Shown here one piece after another: positions 32,878-40,426 of a stretch of 64,000 nt of DNA; position 1 is the stretch's first letter, and every line of letters begins with the position of its first letter. Source of the DNA: Cellulomonas hominis (GTDB lineage: Bacteria > Actinomycetota > Actinomycetes > Actinomycetales > Cellulomonadaceae); contig NZ_JACHDN010000001.1 in assembly GCF_014201095.1 (NCBI RefSeq), positions 558,001 through 622,000 on the forward strand. The letters run 5' to 3'. The position numbers and the translations under genes are program-made. The notes under the pieces were generated by a model, which searched no databases, had not been told where the DNA came from, and was given only the letters and a program-made list of their open reading frames with translations.

Positions 32878-33834
32878 ATGACGACGACCTCCCCCGTCCC
32901 CCCGATCGCCCTGGGCGCCATGCTGTTCGGCACCCGCCACGACGACGCCGAGTCCTTCGACCTGCTCGACGCCTACGTCGAGGGCGGCGGCGTCTGGATC
33001 GACACCGCCGACTGCTACGCCTTCTGGGCCGAAGGCTCCGGCCACGGCGGCCAGAGCGAGCGGGTGCTCGGCCGCTGGCTCGCCGCCCGGCCCGGCATGC
33101 GCGAGCGCGTGAGGATCGCGACCAAGGTCGGCTGCGAGCCCCTGTGGCCCGGCTCGTACCCCGAGCGGTCCACCGGCCTCGGCAGCGACGTCGTGCGCGG
33201 CGTCGCCCGGCAGGGCCTCGACCGCATGGGCGTCGACCACGTCGACCTGTTCTGGGTGCACCGCGACGACCGCGCCACGCCCCTGCCGGAGATCGTCGAC
33301 GCGTTCGGCGGCCTGGTGGCGGACGGCACGGCCGGGCGCTGGGGCTGCTCCAACACCGCGCTGTGGCGGTTCGAGCGCGCCGCCGCGCTCGCCCGCGCCG
33401 CCGGCCTCGCCGAGCCGAGCGCGTTCCAGCTCCGGTACTCCTACCTCCAGCCGCGGCCGATGGTCCGGGGCCACCTGCACGACCACCGGTTCGGCTGGCT
33501 GACCGACGACCACCTCGACCACGCCCAGCACACCGGCACCGAGCTGTGGGCCTACAGCCCCCTGCTGGGCGGCGCGTACGACCGCGACGACCGCCCGGTC
33601 CCCGAGGGGTACGACCACCCCGGCACCACCCGCCGGCTGGCCGCGCTCGCGGAGGTCGCGGGCGAGCTCGGCGTCTCGCGCAGCGAGGTCGTGCTGGCCT
33701 GGATGGCCGGCGGGTCGCCGCAGGTCGCGCCGGTCGCGGGCGTGAGCACGCCCGCCCAGCTGGAGGCGGCCCTGCGCGGCGTCCGCCTGGCGCTCCCGCC
33801 GGAGCTCCGCACCCGCCTCGACGCGGCCTGGTGA
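32878..33834 (+). CDS. Aldo/keto reductase, 318 aa
   Basis: NADPH-dependent (beta/alpha)8-barrel oxidoreductase. Family landmarks: GAMLFGTRHDDAESFDLLDAYVEGGGVWIDTADCYAFW (Asp and Tyr of the catalytic tetrad), RIATKVGC (Lys), VDLFWVHRDD (His), GRWGCSNTALWRF, WAYSPLLGGAYD and a C-terminal GVSTPAQLEAAL cofactor-binding block. Length and motif order are typical. Under the MerR-type promoter immediately upstream, probably induced by an electrophile or aldehyde; the message appears to be leaderless because the -10 candidate ends 6 nt before the ATG. Confidence 0.9.
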   Translation: MTTTSPVPPIALGAMLFGTRHDDAESFDLLDAYVEGGGVWIDTADCYAFWAEGSGHGGQSERVLGRWLAARPGMRERVRIATKVGCEPLWPGSYPERSTGLGSDVVRGVARQGLDRMGVDHVDLFWVHRDDRATPLPEIVDAFGGLVADGTAGRWGCSNTALWRFERAAALARAAGLAEPSAFQLRYSYLQPRPMVRGHLHDHRFGWLTDDHLDHAQHTGTELWAYSPLLGGAYDRDDRPVPEGYDHPGTTRRLAALAEVAGELGVSRSEVVLAWMAGGSPQVAPVAGVSTPAQLEAALRGVRLALPPELRTRLDAAW

Positions 33835-33857
33835 ACCGCGGGGCCGGCCCGGCCCGC

Positions 33858-33924
33858 GAGGTCGTCGGTTGCGCGCGAGGTCGCCGGTTGCGCACCCGGG
33901 CGGACGGGCGCAACCGACGACCTC
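33858..33924. repeat. Inverted/direct repeat cluster (GAGGTCGTCGGTTGCGC)
   Basis: GAGGTCGTCGGTTGCGC at 33858-33874 is repeated with one change at 33877-33893 and appears in perfect inverted form at 33908-33924. The outer pair would form a 17-bp stem. It follows the reductase stop and precedes the Zur-like box of aztD, so it may act as terminator. Different in sequence from the GAGTGGA palindromes. Confidence 0.8.
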
Positions 33925-33948
33925 GACGTGCGACCCGTGCGCGTTCGG

Positions 33949-33966
33949 TAATGAGAACGGGTATCA
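33949..33966 (+). promoter_or_regulatory. Zur-like box and promoter of aztD
   Basis: TAATGAGAACGGGTATCA shares 13 of 18 positions with the classic Zur/Fur-type palindrome TAATGATAATCATTATCA and begins with the same GGTAATGAGAA as the box upstream of the zinc-independent ribosomal genes. A TAACGT -10 candidate (33974-33979) follows, 6 nt before the ATG. Zinc-dependent repression is inferred from the box and from the gene downstream. Confidence 0.65.
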
Positions 33967-33985
33967 CTCGTGTTAACGTGCGGGC

Positions 33986-35323
33986 ATGAAGCACACCCCC
34001 ACCCGACCGCGCGCGCTCGGGGCCCTCGGCCTCGGGCTGTCCCTCGCCCTGCTCGCCGCCTGCGCCGACACCGGCTCCGGCTCCGGTGACGCCGCCCCGG
34101 CCGCCGACCCGACCACCGACGCCGCGCCCGCCGCCACCGAGGTCGCCACCGCGAAGCCCCGCCTCGTCCTCACGTACGACGGCGGCATCCAGGTGCTCGA
34201 CGCCGACACGCTCGAGCTGGTCGCCGACCTCCCGCTCGAGGGGTTCAACCGCGTCAACGCCGCCGGCGACAACCGGCACGTGATGGTCTCCACGACCGGC
34301 GGGTTCCGCGTCCTCGACGCAGGCACGTGGTCGGAGCCGCACGGCGACCACTCCCACTCGTACACCAGCGACCCCGTGCTCACCGACGTCACCTGGTCCG
34401 CCGAGAAGCCCGGCCACGTCGTCCCGCACGAGGGCCGCACGGCCCTGTTCGACGACGGCACGGGCACGATCACCGTCCTCGACTCGGGCGAGGTCGGCGA
34501 CGCCGGCGCCGAGGTCCGCGAGCTGACCACCCCGTCGGCCCACCACGGGGTCGCGGTCGAGCTGGCCGACGGCACGCTCGTCGTCTCCGAGGGCACCGAG
34601 GACGCCCGCACCGGCATCCGCGTCCTGGACGCCGAGGGCACCGAGGTCGCCGCCTCCGCCGAGTGCCCCGGCGTGCACGGCGAGGCCGTCGCCGCGGACG
34701 AGGCCGTCGTCATCGGCTGCGAGGACGGCGCGGTCGTCTACGCGGGCGGGAGCATCCAGAAGGTCGCCGCGCCGGACGCGTACGGCCGCATCGGCAACCA
34801 GGCCGGCACCGAGGCGTCCCCGATCGTCCTGGGCGACTACAAGTCCGACCCGGACGCCGAGCTCGAGCGACCGACCCGCGTCTCGCTGATCGACACCCGC
34901 GACGCGTCCCTGCGCCTGGTCGACCTGCCGTCCTCCTACACGTTCCGCTCGCTGGCCCGCGGCGACGACGGCGAGGCCCTGGTGCTCGGCACCGACGGCT
35001 CGCTGCACGTCATCGACCCGGAGTCCGGCACCCTCGTCCGCTCGATCCCGGTGGTCGACGCCTGGGAGGAGCCGGACGAGTGGCAGTCCCCGCGCCCGGC
35101 GGTCACCGTCCTCGACGGCACGGCCTACGTCACCGACCCGGCCGCGGACGCGGTGCACGCGGTGGACGTCGTCACCGGCGAGGTCTGGCTGAGCGCGACC
35201 CTCGAGGTCACCCCGAACGAGCTCACCACGGCCTCCGGCCAGGTCGACCCCCACGCGTCCGGGGACCACGCCCACGAGGACGAGCACGACGAGCACGCCC
35301 ACGAGGACGAGCACACCGACTGA
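33986..35323 (+). CDS. aztD: AztD-like zinc metallochaperone lipoprotein, 445 aa
   Basis: Lipoprotein (signal MKHTPTRPRALGALGLGLSL, lipobox cysteine C26 in LLAAC), Asp/Ala linker, then a beta-propeller-like domain with repeated short strands (PRLVLTYDGGIQVLDADTLE, GIRVLDAEGTEVAAS, HVIDPESGTLVRSIPV, VHAVDVVTGEVWL) and His clusters EPHGDHSHSYTSD and TPSAHHGVAVE that suit zinc. The C-terminus is a His/Glu/Asp tail (HAHEDEHDEHAHEDEH). These traits match AztD, the periplasmic chaperone that loads zinc onto the AztC binding protein. The gene for an AztC/ZnuA-like protein follows. Expression is probably under Zur. Confidence 0.82.
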   Translation: MKHTPTRPRALGALGLGLSLALLAACADTGSGSGDAAPAADPTTDAAPAATEVATAKPRLVLTYDGGIQVLDADTLELVADLPLEGFNRVNAAGDNRHVMVSTTGGFRVLDAGTWSEPHGDHSHSYTSDPVLTDVTWSAEKPGHVVPHEGRTALFDDGTGTITVLDSGEVGDAGAEVRELTTPSAHHGVAVELADGTLVVSEGTEDARTGIRVLDAEGTEVAASAECPGVHGEAVAADEAVVIGCEDGAVVYAGGSIQKVAAPDAYGRIGNQAGTEASPIVLGDYKSDPDAELERPTRVSLIDTRDASLRLVDLPSSYTFRSLARGDDGEALVLGTDGSLHVIDPESGTLVRSIPVVDAWEEPDEWQSPRPAVTVLDGTAYVTDPAADAVHAVDVVTGEVWLSATLEVTPNELTTASGQVDPHASGDHAHEDEHDEHAHEDEHTD

Positions 35324-35350
35324 CCCGTCCCCCATCGACCCACTGACCTC

Positions 35351-35410
35351 GCCGAGTGGAGAGTTCTGCCCGACACGCGCGGCGCGTCGTGCCAGAACTC
35401 TCCACTCGGC
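35351..35410. repeat. Long palindrome (P5) between aztD and the zinc-binding protein gene
   Basis: Perfect 19-bp arms (GCCGAGTGGAGAGTTCTG and one further base, with complement) around a centre containing ACACGCGCGGCGCGT. Same plan as the palindromes at 15.4-16.05 kb, intermediate between types A and B. It may end the aztD message or merely be a dispersed repeat. Confidence 0.88.
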
Positions 35411-35450
35411 ACGCGTCCGGTCCGTCCGGGCGCCGCCCCGGAGGAACCCC

Positions 35451-36422
35451 GTGCCCCGACGCACCCGCCCCGCCCGCACCACCTCCCGCACCACCCGCAC
35501 GACCCGCACCGCCGCGCTCGCGGCCGGCCTCGCCCTCGCCGCCGGCCTCACCCTCGGGCTGGCCGCCTGCGCGCCCGCCGCCGACGACGGCCGGCACGAC
35601 GTGGTCGCCGCGTTCTACCCCCTGCAGTACGTCGCCGAGCGCGTCGGCGGCGCGCACGTCGCCGTCACCTCGCTCACCCCGCCCGGCGGCGAGTCCCACG
35701 ACCTGGAGCTGTCGCCGAGCGCGGTCGCCGGGCTGGGGGACGCGGACCTCGTCGTCTACCTGTCGGGGTTCCAGGCGGCGACCGACGCGGCCGTCGCCTC
35801 GACCGCGCCGGCGCACACCGTGGACGCCGCGCAGGCGGCCGCCCTCGAGGTCGCGCCCGACGGCGTCGCACCCGGCACGTCCGGCACGTTCGGCACCAGC
35901 AGCCTGGACCCGCACTTCTGGCTCGACCCCACCCGGCTCGCGGACGTCGGCCACCAGGTCGCGGACGCGCTGGCCGAGGTCGACCCCGAGCACGCCGCGG
36001 AGTTCGCCGGCGCCGCGGACGACCTGGCGGCGGACCTGGACGCGCTGGACGGCGAGCTCGCCGCGGGCCTGGCGGCGTGCCGCGGCGCGACCCTGGTCGC
36101 CTCGCACGAGGCGTTCGGCTACCTCGCGCAGCGCTACGGCCTGCACCAGGTCGGCCTCAGCGGCATCGACCCGGAGGTGGAGCCGTCGCCGGCCCGGCTG
36201 CGGGACGTCGCCGCGACCGTCCGGGCCGAGGGCGTGCGCACGCTGTACTTCGAGGCGCTCACCAGCCCGAAGGTCACGCAGACGCTCGCGGAGGACCTGG
36301 GCGTCGGGACCGCGGTGCTCGACCCGTTGGAGGGCCGCACCGAGGGCGACGAGCGCGACTACCTCGACATCATGCGGGACAACCTCGACGCGCTGGCGTC
36401 CGGCCTGGTCTGCGCGGGCTGA
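35451..36422 (+). CDS. Zinc ABC transporter substrate-binding lipoprotein (AztC/ZnuA-like), 323 aa
   Basis: Cluster A-I metal-binding protein. Signal with a Thr/Arg-rich N-region, lipobox cysteine C40 (LAAC). The zinc site residues are in place: H83 (GGESHDLELSP), H155 (LDPHFWLDP), H219 (ASHEAFGYLAQRYGL) and D291 (VLDPLEG). The His-rich loop found in many ZnuA proteins is absent, as in AztC, which takes zinc from AztD instead. GTG at 35451 with SD GGAGGA. No permease or ATPase gene is nearby, so the transporter core must be encoded elsewhere. Confidence 0.87.
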   Translation: MPRRTRPARTTSRTTRTTRTAALAAGLALAAGLTLGLAACAPAADDGRHDVVAAFYPLQYVAERVGGAHVAVTSLTPPGGESHDLELSPSAVAGLGDADLVVYLSGFQAATDAAVASTAPAHTVDAAQAAALEVAPDGVAPGTSGTFGTSSLDPHFWLDPTRLADVGHQVADALAEVDPEHAAEFAGAADDLAADLDALDGELAAGLAACRGATLVASHEAFGYLAQRYGLHQVGLSGIDPEVEPSPARLRDVAATVRAEGVRTLYFEALTSPKVTQTLAEDLGVGTAVLDPLEGRTEGDERDYLDIMRDNLDALASGLVCAG

Positions 36423-36449
36423 CCCGCGCGGGCCCGCCCGGGCCGGGGC

Positions 36450-36719
36450 TCAGTGCGACCGCAGCGCCCGCACGAGGTCGGCCTTCTTCATCGAGGACCG
36501 CCCCTCGATGCCGATCTCGGCGGCGCGCCTGCGCAGGTCGTCCACGGTCCAGTCCTCGTACGACCCGGACTCGCCGCCCTTGCGGCCCACCGAGGACCGG
36601 CCGCGCGCGGCGGCGGCGTTCGCGATCCGCGCGGACTTCTCCTTGCTGTTGCCCTCGTCCCGGAGCTCCTCGTAGAGCTCCTTGTCCTTGACGCTCGGAC
36701 CGGAGTCACGGCGCGGCAT
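36450..36719 (-). CDS. Small Rho-N/SAP-like domain protein (DUF7218-type), 89 aa
   Basis: Basic, probably nucleic-acid-associated protein: MPRRDSGPSVKDKELYEELRD, then a conserved central segment (GNSKEKSARIANAAAARGRSSVGRKGG) and a C-terminal helix-extended-helix like the Rho termination factor N-terminal domain (WTVDDLRRRAAEIGIEGRSSMKKADLVRALRSH). Common in actinobacteria, function unknown. Monocistronic between the zinc-binding protein (convergent) and mrf. Confidence 0.78.
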   Translation of the reverse strand: MPRRDSGPSVKDKELYEELRDEGNSKEKSARIANAAAARGRSSVGRKGGESGSYEDWTVDDLRRRAAEIGIEGRSSMKKADLVRALRSH

Positions 36720-36818
36720 GGCGGCCTCCTCGCAGGCGACGACGTTCGGTCCCCTCGACCATGCCCCCGCCGGCACCGTGACGCATCCGCAGCACCGGCA
36801 GCCCCCCGGGCGACCGGC

Positions 36819-37919
36819 CTACGCCGCCCGGTCCCCCAGCCACGGCGCCAGCACGTCCTCGCGCCCGAGCCACGGGTGCAGCCCGCGCGCGTGCTCGTCG
36901 GCGGTGAGCAGCACGTCCTCGAACGCCGCGAGCAGGTCCGCCCGCACGTCCTGGACGCCGGTGAACACCAGCCGCGTGCCGGGCGCGCGCCGCCCCCAGG
37001 TGCCGACCTCGCCGACGGACAGCTGCCCGCCCGCGCCGTCCCACGCGCACACCGAGTCCGGCCGGCTCGGCACCCAGAACCGGCCGCGGCTGCGGTGCCG
37101 CCCCTGCCCGAGCCGGGCGACGTCCGCGACCAGCCGCTCGGGGTGCAGGGCCCGGTCGGCCCGCAGGTCGAGCGTCCACACGCCGTGCCGCGTCGGCGCG
37201 TCCGGCACCGGTGCGGCGCGCCGCGGGTCGAGCCGCCGGTCGCCCGCGCGCAGGTCGTGCGCCCCGGCGAACAGCGCCGCGGCGTCGGCCGCCAGCACGC
37301 CGTCCACGCGGAGCCCGTCGGCCGCGCGCACGTGGTCGAGCAGGTCGGAGGCGACCGGGTGCTCGGCCGGCTCCCCGGCGACCAGCACGACGTCCGCGTG
37401 CGCGACCTGGGCCGCGAGCGCCTCGCCGACGGCGCGCTCGTCGTCCGCGGTGAGCGCGACCCCGCGCTCGTCGAGCAGGTCGTCGCCCAGCAGGTCGTCC
37501 TCGAACGCGGCGAGGTCGAGCGCCGCGACGACGGAGGCGAGCCGCAGGCCGCGCAGCCGGCCGGCACGACCGGCGGCGGCCCCGAGGGCCCGCGTGACCG
37601 GCAGGGACTCCGCCGACACCGGCAGCGCGAGCAGCACCTGGTCCCACCGCGGGTCGCGCGCGAGGCGCTCCAGGGTCGGCACCGCGTCCTCGCGCACCGA
37701 GCAGGACAGGCACGCGTGCGCGAGCGGCACGAGGACGTCCTCGAGCACTCCGCCGGCGTCGGCGACCACGCGGCGGATCCCGCCGCCGTCGGGCCCGTCG
37801 ACGATGTCGTGCCGCAGCACGACGGTCCGCGGGTGGTCGACGACCACGCCGAGCGCGACGGCGTCGCGGAGCAGGGGGCCCACGGTGGCGAGCACCACGA
37901 GGGGCTTCGGCTGCGTCAT
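36819..37919 (-). CDS. mrf: MRF-like, CobW-related ribosome-hibernation recruiting factor, 366 aa
   Basis: COG0523/CobW-type protein without a usable P-loop: where GxxxxGK[ST] is expected, the N-terminus reads PLVVLATVGPLLRDA. The metal-binding cysteines are kept (C70, C73 in HACLSCSVREDAVPTL), as are the C-terminal CobW-like blocks (ALHPERLVADVARLGQGRHRSRGRFWVPSRP and GTRLVFTGV). This pattern matches the mycobacterial MRF protein, which recruits the hibernation factor to ribosomes carrying zinc-free proteins when zinc is scarce. It is divergent from such ribosomal genes, with a Zur-like box between. Family assignment is by remembered similarity to Rv0106-type proteins. Confidence 0.75.
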   Translation of the reverse strand: MTQPKPLVVLATVGPLLRDAVALGVVVDHPRTVVLRHDIVDGPDGGGIRRVVADAGGVLEDVLVPLAHACLSCSVREDAVPTLERLARDPRWDQVLLALPVSAESLPVTRALGAAAGRAGRLRGLRLASVVAALDLAAFEDDLLGDDLLDERGVALTADDERAVGEALAAQVAHADVVLVAGEPAEHPVASDLLDHVRAADGLRVDGVLAADAAALFAGAHDLRAGDRRLDPRRAAPVPDAPTRHGVWTLDLRADRALHPERLVADVARLGQGRHRSRGRFWVPSRPDSVCAWDGAGGQLSVGEVGTWGRRAPGTRLVFTGVQDVRADLLAAFEDVLLTADEHARGLHPWLGREDVLAPWLGDRAA

Positions 37920-37926
37920 GCCCGAC

Positions 37927-37966
37927 AGCCTAACGCTTGTCGCGAACGATTCTCATTACCTATGAT
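37927..37966. promoter_or_regulatory. Divergent leaderless promoters around one Zur-like box (mrf / rpmB)
   Basis: The Zur-like box is at 37942-37958 (on the - strand TAATGAGAATCGTTCGC, 13 of 17 positions matching TAATGATAATCATTATC). To its right TATGAT (37961-37966) lies 6 nt before the rpmB ATG; to its left, on the - strand, TAGGCT (37932-37927) lies 7 nt before the mrf start. One repressor-bound box would silence both directions when zinc is ample. Confidence 0.75.
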
Positions 37967-37972
37967 GACGAC

Positions 37973-38209
37973 ATGTCCGCTCACTGCCAGGTCCTCGGGA
38001 CCTCGCCCGGCTTCGGCCATGCGATCTCGCACTCCCACCGGCGCACGAAGCGCCGCTTCGACCCGAACATCCAGCGCAAGCACTACTGGGTGCCCTCGCT
38101 CGGCCGGCACGTCACGCTCACCGTCTCGGCCCGGGGCATCCGGACGATCGACGAGCTCGGCATCGAGGTCGTCGTCGCCCGGATCCGTGCCCGCGGGGAG
38201 AAGGTCTGA
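37973..38209 (+). CDS. rpmB: Ribosomal protein L28, zinc-independent paralogue, 78 aa
   Basis: Large-subunit protein L28 ([56 protein letters not shown]). The paired CxxC zinc motifs of the zinc-binding form are missing; only a lone Cys near the N-terminus remains. First of six packed ribosomal genes; the stop overlaps the rpmG ATG (TGATG). Probably leaderless, starting at the ATG after TATGAT. Replaces the zinc form under zinc shortage. Confidence 0.93.
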   Translation: MSAHCQVLGTSPGFGHAISHSHRRTKRRFDPNIQRKHYWVPSLGRHVTLTVSARGIRTIDELGIEVVVARIRARGEKV

Positions 38210-38376
38210 TGGCCCGCGCCGCCGACGTCCGCCCGATCATCAAGCTGCGCTCCACCGCGGGGACCGGGTTCACCTACGTCACCCGCAAGAACCGCCGCAA
38301 CGACCCCGACCGGCTCGTGCTGAAGAAGTACGACCCCGTCGTCCGGCGGCACGTCGACTTCAGAGAGGAGCGCTGA
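38209..38376 (+). CDS. rpmG: Ribosomal protein L33, zinc-independent paralogue, 55 aa
   Basis: L33 of the 50S subunit ([39 protein letters not shown]). It has no cysteine, so it cannot make the zinc ribbon of the C+ form. The ATG at 38209 shares its A with the rpmB stop. The end of the gene contains the SD (AGAGAGGAG) of rpsN. Confidence 0.93.
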   Translation: MARAADVRPIIKLRSTAGTGFTYVTRKNRRNDPDRLVLKKYDPVVRRHVDFREER

Positions 38377-38377
38377 C

Positions 38378-38683
38378 ATGGCCAAGAAGTCGAAGATCGC
38401 CGCGAACGAGCGCCGCAGGCAGGTCGTCGCCCGCTTCGCCGAGCGCCGCCTGGAGCTCAAGGCCGCCGCCGTGAACCCGCACCTGACCGAGGCCGAGCGC
38501 GTCGCGGCCCGGGCCGCCCTGCACGCCCTGCCCCGTGACGCGAGCCCGACCCGCGTCCGCAACCGGGACGTCGCCGACGGCCGGCCGCGCGGGTACGTGG
38601 GGAAGTTCGGGCTGTCCCGCGTCCGGATGCGCGCCATGGCCCACCGCGGCGAGCTGCCCGGCGTCACGAAGTCCAGCTGGTGA
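38378..38683 (+). CDS. rpsN: Ribosomal protein S14, zinc-independent (long) form, 101 aa
   Basis: 30S protein S14 of the roughly 100-residue type ([60 protein letters not shown]). The short zinc-binding form is about 61 residues with two CxxC motifs; neither is present here. 1 nt after rpmG, SD inside rpmG. Confidence 0.94.
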   Translation: MAKKSKIAANERRRQVVARFAERRLELKAAAVNPHLTEAERVAARAALHALPRDASPTRVRNRDVADGRPRGYVGKFGLSRVRMRAMAHRGELPGVTKSSW

Positions 38684-38693
38684 GGAGAACGAG

Positions 38694-38957
38694 ATGAAGC
38701 AGGGCATCCACCCCGACTACCACCCGGTGGTCTTCCGGGACATCAGCGCGGACTTCGCGTTCCTGACCCGGTCCACGATCACGTCCGAGAAGACCGTCGA
38801 GTGGCCGGACGGGAACACCTACCCGGTCGTCGACGTCGACGTGTCCTCCGCCAGCCACCCGTTCTCCACGGGCAGGTCCCGCGTCCTGGACACCGCCGGC
38901 CGCGTCGAGAAGTTCCGCCGGCGCTACGGCATCACCGCCCCCGAGGAGACCCGATGA
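38694..38957 (+). CDS. rpmE2: Ribosomal protein L31 type B, 87 aa
   Basis: Zinc-free L31 ([68 protein letters not shown]). Type B lacks the CxxC of type A and is known to be induced under zinc limitation. SD GAGGAGAAC precedes the ATG; the stop overlaps rpmJ (ATGA). Confidence 0.94.
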   Translation: MKQGIHPDYHPVVFRDISADFAFLTRSTITSEKTVEWPDGNTYPVVDVDVSSASHPFSTGRSRVLDTAGRVEKFRRRYGITAPEETR

Positions 38958-39076
38958 AGGTGCGCGCGTCCCTGGCGTCCCTGAAGAAGAAGGAGGGGTC
39001 GATCGTGGTGCGCCGCCACGGCAAGACCTTCGTCCTCAACAAGAAGAACCCGCGCTGGAAGGCGAGGCAGGGCTGA
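38954..39076 (+). CDS. rpmJ: Ribosomal protein L36, zinc-independent paralogue, 40 aa
   Basis: L36 ([20 protein letters not shown], then [20 protein letters not shown]). The usual C-x2-C-x12-C-x4-H zinc site is entirely replaced (no cysteine). Starts in the rpmE2 stop (ATGA) and ends in the rpmF start (TGATG). Confidence 0.92.
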   Translation: MKVRASLASLKKKEGSIVVRRHGKTFVLNKKNPRWKARQG

Positions 39077-39246
39077 TGGCCGTCCCCAAGCGCAAGCTCT
39101 CCCGCGCCAGCACCCGCACCCGGCGGTCGCAGTGGAAGGCGACCCCCGTCCCGCTGACCACCGCCCGCACCCCCGACGGCCGCACCGTCGAGGTCCCCCG
39201 CCGCCTCGTGCGCGCCGTCGAACGCGGCCTCGTCGACCCCGCCTGA
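39076..39246 (+). CDS. rpmF: Ribosomal protein L32, zinc-independent paralogue, 56 aa
   Basis: L32 ([53 protein letters not shown]). The family N-terminus AVPKRK-S is retained, but the four zinc-ligand cysteines are absent. Last gene of the six-gene cluster; overlaps the rpmJ stop by one base. Confidence 0.9.
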   Translation: MAVPKRKLSRASTRTRRSQWKATPVPLTTARTPDGRTVEVPRRLVRAVERGLVDPA

Positions 39247-39266
39247 CCCGCCCCGGCCGCCGGGGG

Positions 39267-39272
39267 TACCGT
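39267..39272 (+). promoter_or_regulatory. Candidate -10 element for the hydrolase gene
   Basis: TACCGT, 7 nt before GTG 39280. It overlaps the upstream GTG at 39271, which therefore cannot be a start on a message initiated here; this argues for 39280 as the leaderless start codon. Confidence 0.5.
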
Positions 39273-39279
39273 GCCGGAC

Positions 39280-39915
39280 GTGACGCCCGATGCGCTGCCC
39301 CCGGCCCGCGTGGTGGAGATCGCCACCCCGCAGGGTGCCGCCCGCGCGCACGTGCGCGCACCGGCGGCCCCCGCCCCCGGCGCGCTCGTGCTCGGTCACG
39401 GCGCCGGCGGCGGCGTCGACGCGCCGGACCTGCGGGCCGTCACCGCCGCAGCCCTGGGCCTCGGGCTCGCCGTCGCCCTGGTGGAGCAGCCCTACCGCGT
39501 CGCGGGCCGGCGCGTCGGCCCCCGCGGCCCCGCGCTGGACGAGGCCTGGGCGGCGGTGGTCGCGGACCTGCGCGCCGGCGGGCTGGACGTCCCGCTCGTC
39601 ACGGGCGGCCGGTCCGCGGGCGCCCGCACCGCGTGCCGCACCGCGCTCGCCACCGGGGCCACCGGCGTGCTGTGCCTCGCGTTCCCGACCCGCCCCCCGG
39701 GCCGCCCCGACGCCCCCGACCGCCTGCCGGAGCTCGACGGGGCCGGCGTCCCGGTGCTGGTCGTCCAGGGCGCGACCGACCCGTACGGCACCCCGCCGGA
39801 GGCCCCGGGGCGCACCGTCGTGCGGGTCGCCGGGGACCACGGCCTGAAGAAGGACCTGCCCGCGGTCGCCGCGGCGGTCGCCGCCTGGCTGCCCGGGGTG
39901 CTCCCGCTCGGTTGA
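39280..39915 (+). CDS. Alpha/beta hydrolase (KANL3/Tex30-like), 211 aa
   Basis: Small alpha/beta-hydrolase-fold protein. Visible: LVLGHGAGGGVDAPDLRAVT (oxyanion-region HGAGG), VEQPYRVAGRRV, the nucleophile elbow TGGRSAGARTA (Ser), CLAFPTRPPGRPD, VLVVQGATDPYGTP (acid Asp) and GDHGLKKDLP (His). All parts of the Ser-Asp-His triad are present. The group includes predicted hydrolases and acyl-transfer enzymes of unknown substrate. Monocistronic, convergent with the next gene (2 nt between stops). Confidence 0.8.
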   Translation: MTPDALPPARVVEIATPQGAARAHVRAPAAPAPGALVLGHGAGGGVDAPDLRAVTAAALGLGLAVALVEQPYRVAGRRVGPRGPALDEAWAAVVADLRAGGLDVPLVTGGRSAGARTACRTALATGATGVLCLAFPTRPPGRPDAPDRLPELDGAGVPVLVVQGATDPYGTPPEAPGRTVVRVAGDHGLKKDLPAVAAAVAAWLPGVLPLG

Positions 39916-39917
39916 CG

Positions 39918-40394
39918 TCAGCCGTCGAGGAACGTCCGCACGGCCTCGGTGACCAGCGCGTGGTCCTCGGCCTGCGGCAGCCCCGAGACGGTCACCGCCC
40001 CGACGACGCCGACGCCCTCGACGTGCACCGGGAACGCCCCGCCGTGGGCCGCGTACTCCTGCAGCGGCAGGTCGTGCGCCTCCGCGAACGTCGTGCCCTT
40101 CGCGCGCGCCCGCAGGCCCTGCAGGTACGACGACGTCCCGAACCGCTCGACGACCCGCACCTTCCGCTCCACCCAGGAGTCGTTGTCGGCGGTGGTCCCC
40201 GGGCGGGCCGCGTGGAACAGCTGCTGCGTGCCGCGCCGGACGTCGACCGTGACGGGCAGCCCGCGCTCGGTCGCGACGCGCACGAGCAGGCAGCCGAGCT
40301 CCCAGGCGTCGTCGTTGGTGAAGGTGGCGAACCGCAGGTCGCGCTCCTGCCGTTCCACCTCCGCGATCAGGGTCCGCAGCTCGTGGTCGCTCAT
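39918..40394 (-). CDS. UPF0303 / HbpS-like heme-degrading domain protein, 158 aa
   Basis: One-domain cytoplasmic protein of the GlcG/HbpS fold, UPF0303 subgroup: LRFATFTNDDAWELGCLLVR, GLPVTVDVRRGTQQLFHAARPGTTADNDSWVERKVRVVERF, PLQEYAAHGGAFPVHVEGVG-VVGAVTVSGL. Length (about 158) is typical. Described relatives bind small ligands such as heme, but no activity can be deduced here. ATG at 40394. Confidence 0.82.
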   Translation of the reverse strand: MSDHELRTLIAEVERQERDLRFATFTNDDAWELGCLLVRVATERGLPVTVDVRRGTQQLFHAARPGTTADNDSWVERKVRVVERFGTSSYLQGLRARAKGTTFAEAHDLPLQEYAAHGGAFPVHVEGVGVVGAVTVSGLPQAEDHALVTEAVRTFLDG

Positions 40395-40426
40395 GCCCGC
40401 GATCCTGCCACCGGGTGCGCGCCCGG

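Noticed and set aside
39271..39279. GTG start for the hydrolase at 39271
   Set aside because: It overlaps the -10 element TACCGT; a leaderless start at GTG 39280 fits better.
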